Assembly (NCBI GenBank): GCA_023663655.1
Contig: JAMPGZ010000001.1
Span: forward strand, 439,861-503,860
Direction: 5' to 3'
DNA from: Lachnospiraceae bacterium
Lineage (GTDB): Bacteria > Bacteroidota > Bacteroidia > Bacteroidales > Muribaculaceae
Length of the DNA stretch: 64,000 nt
Under the pieces are notes generated by a model. That model worked only from the letters and a program-made list of their open reading frames with translations. It was not told the origin of the DNA and made no database searches. Below are positions 1 through 8,141 of this stretch, piece by piece; positions within the stretch are counted from its first letter, which is position 1; every line of letters begins with the position of its first letter. A program made the translations under genes and the position numbers.

Positions 1-53
1 CTCGCGACCCTTAGCTTGGAAGGCTAATGCTCTACCAACTGAGCTACTTCCGC
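1..53 (-). tRNA. tRNA-Gly (TCC), 3' part outside window
   Basis: On the minus strand the 5' acceptor strand starts at 53 (GCGGAAG), followed by a D-arm with GGTAGAGC and an anticodon loop reading CTTCCAA, which gives anticodon TCC (glycine). The T-arm and 3' acceptor strand lie beyond base 1. It sits 6 bases downstream of tRNA-Tyr and is probably co-transcribed with it. Confidence 0.9.
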
Positions 54-59
54 AAATTG

Positions 60-142
60 TGGGCGAAGATGGATTCGAACCACCGAAGGTATAAACCAGC
101 AGATTTACAGTCTGCCCCATTTGGCCACTCTGGTATTCGCCC
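60..142 (-). tRNA. tRNA-Tyr (GTA)
   Basis: Complete 83-nt class II tRNA. The 7-bp acceptor stem pairs GGGCGAA (from 142) with TTCGCCC (61-67) and the discriminator base is A. The anticodon loop CTGTAAA gives GTA. It has a long variable arm and a normal T-loop (GTTCGAATC). No CCA is encoded. It is followed by tRNA-Gly. Confidence 0.95.
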
Positions 143-153
143 TAATTCGGATG

Positions 154-183
154 CAAAGATACGAATTTTTTATATATTTTCAA
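154..183 (-). promoter_or_regulatory. Bacteroidota-type promoter for tRNA-Tyr-Gly
   Basis: On the minus strand TATCTTTG (161-154) matches the -7 consensus TAnnTTTG. A TTG (183-181) lies 19 bases upstream, at the -33 position. The predicted start is a few bases before the mature tRNA 5' end at 142. The element overlaps the 3' end of ribH. Confidence 0.7.
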
Positions 184-649
184 GAAAATGTATCATTTTT
201 ATTGCAGCCTCGGCTGCTTCTGTGCCTTTATTGCCCAATTTTCCACCGGCACGATCGATTGCATCCTGCTCACAGTCAACAGTAAGCACGCCAAAAATGA
301 CCGGAGCGCCATTTTTTCTCAAATTAATCTCCGTCACCCCCTGCGTCACGCTGTCACACACATAATCAAAGTGCGGAGTACCGCCACGGATCACACATCC
401 GAACACGATTATCGCAGCATATCTGCCGGCATTCCACAATGCCGAAGCCGCATAAGTGAGTTCGATCGCGCCCGGCACATGAAACACTTCATACTCCACC
501 TTTTGCTGCTCAAGCAGCTCCACAGCGCCTTTAGTCAGAGCATCGGTGATGTTGGAATTCCATTCTGCGGTCACAATCGCCACTTTTGCCCCCGACGATA
601 TTTCAGGAATATTTCCCTTGGGAGCGCCTGTCGATAGATTTGTTGCCAT
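170..649 (-). CDS. ribH: 6,7-dimethyl-8-ribityllumazine synthase
   Basis: Penultimate enzyme of riboflavin synthesis. It condenses 5-amino-6-ribitylamino-uracil with 3,4-dihydroxy-2-butanone 4-phosphate and assembles into cytoplasmic capsid-like oligomers. The 159-residue product has the family landmarks: substrate-binding AEWN (about 28-31), VPGAIEL (58-64), the GGTPHFDYV block with the catalytic His at about 93, and RAGGKLGNKG near 133-142. Length is normal for the family. The ATG at 649 lies 8 bases after the stop of the PfkB-like gene, so it appears to be the last gene of a minus-strand operon that shares no other riboflavin gene. Its 3' end overlaps the tRNA-Tyr promoter. Confidence 0.95.
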   Translation of the reverse strand: MATNLSTGAPKGNIPEISSGAKVAIVTAEWNSNITDALTKGAVELLEQQKVEYEVFHVPGAIELTYAASALWNAGRYAAIIVFGCVIRGGTPHFDYVCDSVTQGVTEINLRKNGAPVIFGVLTVDCEQDAIDRAGGKLGNKGTEAAEAAIKMIHFLENI

Positions 650-657
650 TATTATTC

Positions 658-1569
658 TTATTTGTCATTTAACGGGACAAGCCGGTCGGTTGTCTCGATT
701 GCCATCGCACCCCACGAAGCGGCTTGTTCAACTATATTTTTCATCATTTCAGGTTCAAGATCCTCGGTCGACTCTTTAAGAAGATCATTTTTCAAAATAG
801 AGTCAACGACCCCGGCAATAGCTCCGGCAAACCACACACCGTGCATCTCGGCGCTGCATTTTATCTCAGCCGACTCCGTCTTCTTTCTGTTATAGAACGA
901 TACCGACGCATCCTCGAAGTCCACATTTATGTGGTTGAAGCAATAGAAACTTATGTCGCGATTATAGGACTTGCTTCCGCCATCCTCGCCGAAAATGGTT
1001 TTCAGATCGCTTCCCGTAGTCACAACCACATCAGCCATCTCAAGATTCTCAAGGATGATGGGCTTGGCATGAGTCATGTTGATAACAGGATCATGCCCCA
1101 TGTCAGGAGCATACACAATGACAGCCTTGCGGTCACGCGCATACTTTATTATATCAAACAACCGTGAGTGGACTCTGGCATCAAGAGTGTAGATGCCGCC
1201 AAACACCACAATATCGTCATGATCTATGCGCGGCCACACCACCCCGAGACTCTGCGCTGAATACCGCTCGTAGCTCACACGGTGACGCTCACAGTCATGA
1301 TCGTCGGTGAATATGAGCGTGGCGGGAGTGACACCGTCGGTAAAACGGTCGACCGAATGCGTCCCCACATTATTGCGTGTCAGGAATTCCACCAGCATAT
1401 CGCCCACGTGGTCAGCAGCAGCCTCACCCACAAAGGAGATCTCGCGGTTGTGTTTCCCGAGCGATGCCGCCGCATTCAGAATCGATGCGCCCGGCAAAGA
1501 GAGCCACGGGACATCATTGCGGAAAAAAATATCAAGGCGGCACTCGCCTATTGCAATTATCTTTCTCAT
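658..1569 (-). CDS. PfkB-fold protein with degenerate catalytic motif
   Basis: Ribokinase/PfkB-like protein of 303 residues that begins with the typical first strand (RKIIAIGE) and keeps a GG-type substrate segment and a late ATP-site helix. The family signature GAGD is replaced at about 241-244 by EMHG, so the catalytic Asp aligns with Gly, although the following FAGAIAG is retained. This suggests a pseudokinase or a sugar-binding protein rather than an active kinase. I chose the ATG at 1569, which lies 4 bases after the SIS-gene stop. An in-frame ATG at 1641 would force a 68-base overlap and add residues with no family counterpart. It is co-oriented with and tightly spaced between the SIS gene and ribH. 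The substrate is unknown. Confidence 0.75.
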   Translation of the reverse strand: MRKIIAIGECRLDIFFRNDVPWLSLPGASILNAAASLGKHNREISFVGEAAADHVGDMLVEFLTRNNVGTHSVDRFTDGVTPATLIFTDDHDCERHRVSYERYSAQSLGVVWPRIDHDDIVVFGGIYTLDARVHSRLFDIIKYARDRKAVIVYAPDMGHDPVINMTHAKPIILENLEMADVVVTTGSDLKTIFGEDGGSKSYNRDISFYCFNHINVDFEDASVSFYNRKKTESAEIKCSAEMHGVWFAGAIAGVVDSILKNDLLKESTEDLEPEMMKNIVEQAASWGAMAIETTDRLVPLNDK

Positions 1570-1573
1570 CTCA

Positions 1574-2185
1574 TCAATGTTTTTGTTCTCTGGAAAGGCA
1601 GCCAAGGTATCCGCCATGATGACGCTTGGCATACTCTTCACGTGTAAATCCGATCGCCTTCATCACGTTGACGACAAGCACATCGCCTATCACAGTCATC
1701 ATCGTGGTGGAGGTGGTGGGAGTAAGCCCCAAAGGACACACCTCGGGGGCGCCGCCGGTGTACAGCGATACTGTAGCCATCTTGGCAAGTTCGCTCTCGG
1801 CATTGCCGGTTATCACTATCAGAGGCACATCCTCATAGAGGTTTCGGGCAAGAAGCACAAGATCGATTATCTCTCTTGTTTTCCCTGAATTGGAAATGAG
1901 CAGCAACACATCGTCGGGTTGTATCACACCAAGGTCACCATGCTGTGCCTCGGCGGGATGCAGATTCACGGCAGGTGTGCCTGTCGACGAAAAGGTGGTG
2001 GCGATATTCATCGCTATCTGCCCCGCCTTTCCCATTCCTGATGTCACTACCTTTCCATGACGGCGATGCACGCGCTCTATTATCAGTTCAACAGCACGGT
2101 CATAACCGTCGGTCACAGGTATATTTGCAATTGCGCAGCTCTCCTGACGAAGAATCTCACGCATGGATTGTTGTATATCACTCAT
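1574..2185 (-). CDS. SIS-domain sugar-phosphate isomerase, KdsD/GutQ type, without CBS domains
   Basis: The 203-residue single SIS domain has SGMGKAG (49-55), HPAEAQHGDLG (76-86), SNSGKT (98-103), a PTTSTT block and a terminal HHGGYLG, which are marks of arabinose-5-phosphate isomerases. These interconvert D-ribulose-5-P and D-arabinose-5-P for KDO and lipopolysaccharide synthesis. The C-terminal CBS pair of the enterobacterial enzyme is absent, as in other Bacteroidota homologues. It is the first gene of the SIS-PfkB-ribH operon, with a good promoter 20-55 bases upstream. A role as a related ketose/aldose-phosphate isomerase cannot be excluded. Confidence 0.85.
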   Translation of the reverse strand: MSDIQQSMREILRQESCAIANIPVTDGYDRAVELIIERVHRRHGKVVTSGMGKAGQIAMNIATTFSSTGTPAVNLHPAEAQHGDLGVIQPDDVLLLISNSGKTREIIDLVLLARNLYEDVPLIVITGNAESELAKMATVSLYTGGAPEVCPLGLTPTTSTTMMTVIGDVLVVNVMKAIGFTREEYAKRHHGGYLGCLSREQKH

Positions 2186-2207
2186 AGAAATAATCTCTAT
2201 TATTACG

Positions 2208-2240
2208 CAAAGATAACATTTTTCCTCCTAATCATCCAAA
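2208..2240 (-). promoter_or_regulatory. Promoter for SIS-PfkB-ribH operon
   Basis: On the minus strand TATCTTTG (2215-2208) is the -7 box. TTTG (2240-2237) is the -33 box with 21-base spacing. The inferred leader before the ATG at 2185 is about 15 nt. Confidence 0.7.
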
Positions 2241-2242
2241 CC

Positions 2243-3730
2243 TCAGAGCTTATATGTCAGCATCAGTTTTGCCGATAGCGTGGTCGACTTCACATGAGGG
2301 AAATCACGATAATGAGTCGATCTCAGATAGTGGTCAAGCAAAAGCGTGAGATAAAGCCGCTTGCACAACTTCATATCGGCTCGGAACTGGGTCACATTGA
2401 ACGATGCGACCGACTTGTCGCCCTGAGCGTTGAGGGTTTTGTAGTCAGCATCCTCAAGATTGGTGTTGCGGTGATAACCCTGCCAGGTGAACAGGCGGTA
2501 ATACTCGTGGGATAGAGAAAACGAATAGCGGTCATTGTCAAAGACCATGTTGGCTCCACCCTTCAATGAGAATCCGCTCGCAAGATTATAGTTGCGGTCA
2601 TCCACCATATAATAGTCCGACAGCACCGAACCGAGAATCACGGCATTGGCATGGGCATAAGCGTCAAACACCCAGCGGCGTCTCTCGATATCGCGATAGA
2701 ACACACCGCCGCCCAAACTTGCCGGTATGCCGAGTTTATAAGGAACCAGCCCCGATGAGATAGTGTCGGAATCAAAAAAATCGAAATGCTGGAAAAGCCC
2801 TATGCTCAGATGGCAGTCCTTATCCTCAAGAAGCTCGCGCCCGATGAGCCTGCCTTTAATCTCAAGATGGCTCAGCACAGGCTGGGTCTTCATGGAATTC
2901 AAGCTGGCGTTGAACGTGAAGTAGTCATACGGTTTTTTGCTCTTCAATTCAAAGCGGTCGCCATACTCAACATTAAGCTCCATCGCCGCCCCAAATTTCA
3001 CATGGCTCTCGTCGTGGTGGTAGTCAAGCATACGCGTTCCGAGCGACAGCTCCACGGCAATATTAGGCAAGCCAAACAACTTGCCCGACGTGGGACGCCG
3101 CCGCCATGCATCGCCAGTGATGAGACGCGTCACACCACGCATGGGCGACAACAGGAACCCTGAAATCTCACGACCCACACGCTCGGCGCCACCCACACGG
3201 TCGTCAAGCACAAGATCCGACGCACGGAAACACACCTCACCGATACACATTCCCCCTATGGGAGTGGCGATGATGTCATTGGTCGACGGATATTCACACT
3301 CCATGAACAATTCCCACATGGCACTACCCGCAATCGAGAAAAGCCCCGACTTCCAGTAATTGAATCCGTTGGCACGCGCGGCATTATAGTACAGGCTTCC
3401 ATTGTAAGGGTGCAAAAACATATTGGTGTTGAGATTGTCATTGTCCCACTTGAAGCCATGCTTGAAATTCTCCTTTATGGTGTTGAAATTTATATATGCC
3501 CAGTCGCCATGTTGCACATACCGGTCAAAAGCCCACAGCCCTATGTTGAATCCGAACACTTCCCCGGCTGCTCTCCAGAAATGCTCTTTGCCATAGTAAT
3601 TGATGTCGGTGCTGTCAGGCGGCAACTGAAGACGCGAATACACCTTTATAGGCATCTGCGCCTCCGATTCTGCCGGCAAGACCATCGCGATCACCGCAAC
3701 CATAGCCAATATCACTGATTTCACACTCAT
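2243..3730 (-). CDS. DUF3943-type envelope protein
   Basis: A 495-residue exported protein. Starting at the ATG at 3730 gives a clean signal peptide (SVKSVILAMVAVIAMVLP, cleavage near AESEA). A longer in-frame start at 3793 would put a charged leader in front of it and is unlikely. The N-terminal half has aromatic, Gly-rich segments (HPYNGSLYYNAARANGFNYW, then ATPIGGMCIGEV) typical of DUF3943. The C-terminal half alternates aromatic and polar strands and ends in a beta-strand (LSAKLMLTYKL), which suggests an outer-membrane beta-barrel. The function of the family is not known. No neighbour gives a clear hint: the SIS gene lies downstream and the pectin operon is divergent. Confidence 0.7.
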   Translation of the reverse strand: MSVKSVILAMVAVIAMVLPAESEAQMPIKVYSRLQLPPDSTDINYYGKEHFWRAAGEVFGFNIGLWAFDRYVQHGDWAYINFNTIKENFKHGFKWDNDNLNTNMFLHPYNGSLYYNAARANGFNYWKSGLFSIAGSAMWELFMECEYPSTNDIIATPIGGMCIGEVCFRASDLVLDDRVGGAERVGREISGFLLSPMRGVTRLITGDAWRRRPTSGKLFGLPNIAVELSLGTRMLDYHHDESHVKFGAAMELNVEYGDRFELKSKKPYDYFTFNASLNSMKTQPVLSHLEIKGRLIGRELLEDKDCHLSIGLFQHFDFFDSDTISSGLVPYKLGIPASLGGGVFYRDIERRRWVFDAYAHANAVILGSVLSDYYMVDDRNYNLASGFSLKGGANMVFDNDRYSFSLSHEYYRLFTWQGYHRNTNLEDADYKTLNAQGDKSVASFNVTQFRADMKLCKRLYLTLLLDHYLRSTHYRDFPHVKSTTLSAKLMLTYKL

Positions 3731-3942
3731 CTTATCCCTCTTTATTAATCGTCGATAAAAACAATTCAATCCTTCATTATATAGTGATAACAATCAGAGC
3801 CGCATTTTGTCAGTTGCCCGACACGCTTAATTTTATGCTCAAATGATATTAAAATCGTCCCTATTTTAAGACTTGGCATCCATTTTAACTATATTTTTTT
3901 CATGATGGCTATTTTTAAATGACAATACACCGAATTTTTTCC

Positions 3943-3950
3943 TATCTTTG
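3943..3950 (+). promoter_or_regulatory. Candidate promoter of the kdu/kdg operon
   Basis: TATCTTTG matches TAnnTTTG. No good TTTG is present 20 bases upstream (an ATGAC-like sequence sits there). It would give a leader of about 70 nt before the dehydrogenase gene at 4029. The rest of 3731-4028 is AT-rich with nothing else recognisable. Confidence 0.5.
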
Positions 3951-4028
3951 TAGACTGTTGCACAATTGCAGACTAATTATTAACCGTGTGCACGCTTAAA
4001 TTTATTAACCATTTAATATTGAGAGACA

Positions 4029-4832
4029 ATGAACCAATTCTTAAATTTTTCCCTTGAAGGAAAGGTTGCGCTTGTAACCGGAGCTTCTTACGGTATTGGA
4101 TTCGCAATCGCTTCAGCATTTGCTGAACAAGGCGCAAAAATCTGTTTTAACGACATCAACCAGGAACTCGTTGACAAAGGTATTGCCGCATACGCTGAAA
4201 AAGGTATCAAAGTTCACGGATACGTATGTGACGTGACCGACGAACCCGCTGTTCAGAAAATGGTTGCCACCATCGCTGAGGAAGTAGGACCGGTTGACAT
4301 TCTGGTTAATAACGCAGGTATCATCCGCCGCGTGCCCATGCACGAAATGGAAGCTTCCGACTTCCGTCGCGTGATCGACATTGACCTCACCGCTCCGTTC
4401 ATCGTTGCCAAGGCTGTCCTTCCCTCAATGATGGAACGCCGTCAGGGAAAGATCATCAACATCTGCTCAATGATGTCGGAACTCGGTCGCGAGACTGTAA
4501 GCGCTTACGCTGCCGCAAAGGGTGGTCTCAAGATGCTTACCCGCAACATCTGCTCGGAATACGGAGAATACAACATCCAGTGTAACGGTATCGGCCCGGG
4601 TTACATCGCAACTCCCCAGACCGCTCCTCTTCGTGAAAAGCAGCCCGACGGCAGCCGTCATCCGTTTGACTCATTCATCTGCGCCAAGACTCCGGCAGGA
4701 CGCTGGCTTGACCCGCAGGAGCTCACCGGTCCGGCAGTATTCTTGGCTTCAGAAGCGTCAAATGCCGTAAACGGTCACGTGCTTTACGTGGACGGCGGTA
4801 TCCTCGCTTACATCGGAAAACAGCCTAAATAA
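4029..4832 (+). CDS. SDR-family gluconate 5-dehydrogenase / 2-deoxy-3-keto-gluconate 5-dehydrogenase (KduD role)
   Basis: NAD(P)-dependent short-chain dehydrogenase of 267 residues. It shows TGASYGIG (17-24), NNAG (94-97), Ser147 in INICSMMSELGR, YAAAK with Tyr160 and Lys164, and a C-terminal YVDGG. The INICSMMSELGR stretch resembles gluconate 5-dehydrogenases (IdnO/Gno) more than E. coli KduD. In this operon, with KduI, KdgK and Eda, the likely job is reducing 3-deoxy-D-glycero-2,5-hexodiulosonate to 2-keto-3-deoxygluconate (KDG). The substrate is inferred from context, and the two activities overlap in this family. It is the first gene of the plus-strand operon, and a hairpin follows its stop. 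Confidence 0.85.
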   Translation: MNQFLNFSLEGKVALVTGASYGIGFAIASAFAEQGAKICFNDINQELVDKGIAAYAEKGIKVHGYVCDVTDEPAVQKMVATIAEEVGPVDILVNNAGIIRRVPMHEMEASDFRRVIDIDLTAPFIVAKAVLPSMMERRQGKIINICSMMSELGRETVSAYAAAKGGLKMLTRNICSEYGEYNIQCNGIGPGYIATPQTAPLREKQPDGSRHPFDSFICAKTPAGRWLDPQELTGPAVFLASEASNAVNGHVLYVDGGILAYIGKQPK

Positions 4833-4860
4833 TCCCGACCACACAAGATTGTGCTAAATA

Positions 4861-4897
4861 AGCCACTGCGGATCCATCAACCGGCTCCGCAGTGGCT
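4861..4897 (+). other. Intercistronic stem-loop, possible attenuator or mRNA-processing hairpin
   Basis: A perfect 12-bp stem pairs 4861-4872 (AGCCACTGCGGA) with 4886-4897, with a 13-nt loop. No T-run follows, so a full intrinsic terminator is unlikely. It lies between the dehydrogenase and the EIIC gene and could set their relative expression or stabilise the upstream message. Confidence 0.6.
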
Positions 4898-4923
4898 ATA
4901 CCTAAAGCATCCTTATCACTTTC

Positions 4924-6330
4924 ATGGAAGAAGTTTTTAAATATATCATAGGTCTTGGAGCGGCTGTGATGATGCCTATCATCTTCACAATCCTCGGCAC
5001 CTGTATCGGCATTAAATTCGGCGACGCTTTCAAGAGCGGCCTCAAAGTGGGTGTCGGTTTCATCGGGCTTTCCGTTGTCACCGCGCTTCTCACCTCAAGC
5101 CTTGGTCCGGCTCTTACCAAAGTCGTTGAAATCTACAACCTCAACCTGCCTGTATTCGACATGGGATGGCCTGCCGCCGCCGCTGTTGCCTACAACACCG
5201 CAGTGGGCGCGTTTATCATCCCCGTATGTCTCGGCGTAAACCTTATCATGTTGCTGACAAAGACAACCCAGACTGTCAACATCGACCTTTGGAACTACTG
5301 GCATTTCGCCTTCATCGGCGCCGTGGTCTACTTCGTCAGCGGCTCAATAGCCTGGGGATTCTTCGCAGCAATCATCTGCTACATCATCACCCTGGTACTT
5401 GCCGATGTCACCGCCAAGAAATTCCAGTCATTCTACGAAAACATGGAGGGCATCTCCATTCCACAGCCATTCTGCCAGGGATTCGCGCCTTTCGCATGGA
5501 TCATCAACAAGGGACTCGACAAGATTCCTGGAATGAACAAGCTCGAAATCGACGCTGAAGGACTTAAACGCAAGTTCGGCATCATGGGCGAGCCATTGTT
5601 CCTCGGAGTAGTGGTAGGTATAGCTATCGGATGCCTGTCCTACAGCAGCTGGAGCGAGATTGTCGACAACATCCCCGCAATTCTCGGACTCGGAATCAAG
5701 ATGGGCGCCGTAATGGAATTGATTCCACGCATCACAGTCCTCTTCATCGAAGGACTTAAACCCATCAGCGACGCGACGCGCGCGCTTATCGCCCGCAAGT
5801 TCAAGGGAGCTGAAGGATTGTCGATCGGCATGAGCCCTGCGCTCGTCATCGGTCACCCCACCACCCTCGTGGTATCACTCCTGTTGATTCCCGTGACCCT
5901 CGCCCTCGCAGTGTTCCTGCCGGGCAATGAATTCCTGCCGCTCGCATCGCTCGCAGGAATGTTCTACGTGTTCCCCCTGATCCTTCCGTTCACCAAAGGC
6001 AACGTGCTCAAGACCTTCATCATCGGCTTGATCGTGATGGTGGGCAGCCTTTACATGGTGACCAACATAGCTCCGGCATTCACCGAAGCCGCACGTGACG
6101 TTTACGCACAGACCGGCGATGCCGCTGTAAGAATCCCCGACGGATTCTCGGCAGGAAGCCTCGACTTCGCAGGAAGCCCGCTCGGATGGGTCATCTATCA
6201 ATGCTGCCACTCGCTGAAGTGGATCGGAGCAGGACTGCTGGTGATTGTCACCATGGGTATGGTGATATGGAACCGCATGAACATCATCCGTTCGCAAAAG
6301 CTTATGGACAAAGCAGAAACAACAAAATAA
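4924..6330 (+). CDS. GatC-family EIIC-type permease, without other PTS components
   Basis: A 468-residue integral membrane protein with about 10-12 hydrophobic segments, related to the galactitol-type PTS IIC family. Family-like features include the early GIKFGDAFKSGLKVGVGFIG loop, the AYNTAVGAF segment and the IGHPTT motif. No IIA, IIB, EI or HPr gene is visible in the window, and Bacteroidota generally lack a full sugar PTS. It probably works as a phosphorylation-independent transporter. The position between a KDG-forming dehydrogenase and KDG kinase suggests a substrate such as KDG, a deoxy-hexulosonate or a related uronate. The start is the ATG at 4924, with kdgK 37 bases downstream. Confidence 0.8.
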   Translation: MEEVFKYIIGLGAAVMMPIIFTILGTCIGIKFGDAFKSGLKVGVGFIGLSVVTALLTSSLGPALTKVVEIYNLNLPVFDMGWPAAAAVAYNTAVGAFIIPVCLGVNLIMLLTKTTQTVNIDLWNYWHFAFIGAVVYFVSGSIAWGFFAAIICYIITLVLADVTAKKFQSFYENMEGISIPQPFCQGFAPFAWIINKGLDKIPGMNKLEIDAEGLKRKFGIMGEPLFLGVVVGIAIGCLSYSSWSEIVDNIPAILGLGIKMGAVMELIPRITVLFIEGLKPISDATRALIARKFKGAEGLSIGMSPALVIGHPTTLVVSLLLIPVTLALAVFLPGNEFLPLASLAGMFYVFPLILPFTKGNVLKTFIIGLIVMVGSLYMVTNIAPAFTEAARDVYAQTGDAAVRIPDGFSAGSLDFAGSPLGWVIYQCCHSLKWIGAGLLVIVTMGMVIWNRMNIIRSQKLMDKAETTK

Positions 6331-6367
6331 CCAATATACATTAAGTCTAACCAATTATTAAAGAAAA

Positions 6368-7390
6368 ATGAGTAAAGTAGTAACTTTAGGCGAAATCATG
6401 CTCCGCCTCTCGCCGGAAGGCTGTTATCGTTTTGTGCAAGTAGACAACTTCAATGTAATCTGGGGTGGTGGTGAAGCTAACGTAGCTGTAAGCTGCGCCA
6501 ACTACGGCCACGACGCATACTTCGTTTCAAAACTTCCGAAACACGAAATCGGACAAGCTGCCGTCAACGCTCTTAGCCGTTATGGCGTGAAGACCGATCA
6601 CATCGCACGTGGCGGTAACCGTGTCGGCATCTACTATTGCGAAACCGGAGCTTCAATGCGTCCCTCAAAAGTTATATATGACCGTGCAGGCTCTTCTATC
6701 GCAGAAGCTGATCCCGCCGACTTCGACTTCGATGCAATCATGGAAGGTGCTGACTGGTTCCACTGGAGCGGTATCACTCCGGCAATCTCTGACAAGGCAG
6801 CCGAACTTACCCGTCTTGCTTGCGAAGCTGCAAAGCGTCACGGAGTGACTGTAAGCGTTGACCTCAACTTCCGCAAGAAACTTTGGACTAAGGAAAAAGC
6901 TCAGTCTATCATGCGTCCGTTGATGAAATATGTTGACGTTTGCATCGGCAACGAAGAAGATGCTGAACTCTGCCTTGGCTTCAAACCCGACGCTGACGTA
7001 GAAGGCGGCAACACCGACGCTGAAGGCTACAAGGGTATCTTCGAGGCAATGATGAAAGAATTCGGCTTCAAGTATGTAGTATCAACTCTTCGCGAATCAT
7101 TCTCAGCCACTCACAACGGCTGGAAGGCTATGATCTACAACGGCAAGGAATTCTACCAGAGCAAGCGTTACGACATCAACCCGATCATCGACCGCGTAGG
7201 TGGTGGCGACTCATTCTCAGGTGGTCTTATCCACGGTCTTCTCACCAAGCCCAACCAGGGTGAAGCTCTTGAGTTTGCAGTAGCTGCATCAGCTCTCAAG
7301 CACACTATCCACGGCGACTTCAACCTCGTAAGCGTAGAAGAAGTTGAATCACTCGCAGGTGGTAACGCTAACGGTCGCGTACAGCGCTAA
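6368..7390 (+). CDS. kdgK: 2-dehydro-3-deoxygluconokinase (KDG kinase)
   Basis: A PfkB-family kinase of 340 residues that phosphorylates KDG to KDPG with ATP in the cytoplasm. It has the first-strand GEIMLRLSP, a substrate-loop GGGEANVA (33-40), and GGGDSF (278-283) with the catalytic Asp at about 281. This contrasts with the degenerate PfkB-like protein at 658-1569. Its neighbours, eda downstream and KDG-forming enzymes on both sides, fix the substrate. Codon use is strongly biased, as expected for a well-expressed catabolic gene. Confidence 0.9.
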   Translation: MSKVVTLGEIMLRLSPEGCYRFVQVDNFNVIWGGGEANVAVSCANYGHDAYFVSKLPKHEIGQAAVNALSRYGVKTDHIARGGNRVGIYYCETGASMRPSKVIYDRAGSSIAEADPADFDFDAIMEGADWFHWSGITPAISDKAAELTRLACEAAKRHGVTVSVDLNFRKKLWTKEKAQSIMRPLMKYVDVCIGNEEDAELCLGFKPDADVEGGNTDAEGYKGIFEAMMKEFGFKYVVSTLRESFSATHNGWKAMIYNGKEFYQSKRYDINPIIDRVGGGDSFSGGLIHGLLTKPNQGEALEFAVAASALKHTIHGDFNLVSVEEVESLAGGNANGRVQR

Positions 7391-7410
7391 TCAACCCACA
7401 ACTAAATCAT

Positions 7411-7448
7411 ATTAGTCCAATTAGTCTAATTAGCCTAATTGGACTAAT
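7411..7448. promoter_or_regulatory. Near-perfect 38-bp palindrome before eda
   Basis: The two 19-base halves are reverse complements with a single mismatch. The outer arms are ATTAGTCCAATTA (7411-7423) and its exact complement (7436-7448), with CTAATTAG at the centre. It lies 20 bases before the eda start. It could be a dimeric repressor operator or an mRNA hairpin acting on eda translation. Confidence 0.7.
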
Positions 7449-7468
7449 TAAAATAACCCAGAATAAAA

Positions 7469-8128
7469 ATGGCAAAATTTGATAAAATAGCAGTGCTCGC
7501 CAAGATGGAGGCTGCTCCTATCGTTCCGGTATTCTACCACAAGGATGCCGAAGTTGCAAAACAAGTAGTGAAAGCTTGCTACGAAGGTGGCATCCGTGCT
7601 TTCGAGTTCACCAACCGTGGTGACTTCGCTCACGAAGTATTTGCTGAAGTAGTGAAATTCGCAGCTAAAGAGTGCCCCGAAATGGCAATCGGCGTAGGTT
7701 CAATTGTTGACCCCGCTACTGCAGCCCTCTATCTCCAGCTCGGCGCTTGCTTCATCGTAGGCCCGTTGTTCAACCCCGAAATCTCAAAGATCTGCAACCG
7801 CCGTCTCGTTCCTTACACTCCCGGCTGCGGCACTATCAGCGAGGTAGGCTTCGCACAGGAATGCGGCTGCGACCTCTGCAAGGTATTCCCCGGCGACGTT
7901 CTCGGACCGAAATTCGTGAAAGGTCTTCTCGCTCCTATGTCATGGTCTAAGCTTATGGTGACCGGTGGTGTTGAACCGACTGCCGAAAACCTCAAGTCAT
8001 GGTTTGACGCAGGCGTGTTCTGCGTAGGCATGGGATCAAAATTGTTCCCCAAGGACAAAGTACAGGCAGGCGACTGGGCTTACGTCACTGAAAAGTGCCG
8101 CGAGTCATTGAGCTATGCAAAGAAATAA
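7469..8128 (+). CDS. eda: KDPG / 4-hydroxy-2-oxoglutarate aldolase
   Basis: A class I aldolase of 219 residues that splits KDPG into pyruvate and glyceraldehyde-3-phosphate, the last step of the Entner-Doudoroff branch. Landmarks are FEFTNR with the catalytic Glu at about 46, [16 protein letters not shown], and CKVFPG with the Schiff-base Lys at about 138. Both the KDG branch (this operon) and the galacturonate branch (uxaC-uxaB-uxaA, 17.5-23.4 kb) feed it. The 38-bp palindrome lies directly upstream, and kduI starts 13 bases after its stop. Confidence 0.95.
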   Translation: MAKFDKIAVLAKMEAAPIVPVFYHKDAEVAKQVVKACYEGGIRAFEFTNRGDFAHEVFAEVVKFAAKECPEMAIGVGSIVDPATAALYLQLGACFIVGPLFNPEISKICNRRLVPYTPGCGTISEVGFAQECGCDLCKVFPGDVLGPKFVKGLLAPMSWSKLMVTGGVEPTAENLKSWFDAGVFCVGMGSKLFPKDKVQAGDWAYVTEKCRESLSYAKK

Positions 8129-8141
8129 ATCCTTATATATA

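Noticed and set aside
27-365. Reading frame of 112 codons on the plus strand
   Set aside because: It runs antisense through tRNA-Gly and tRNA-Tyr and into ribH; it is an RNA-gene shadow.
4924-6330. A working galactitol PTS
   Set aside because: No other PTS subunit is present in the window; the gene is reported as an orphan permease instead.
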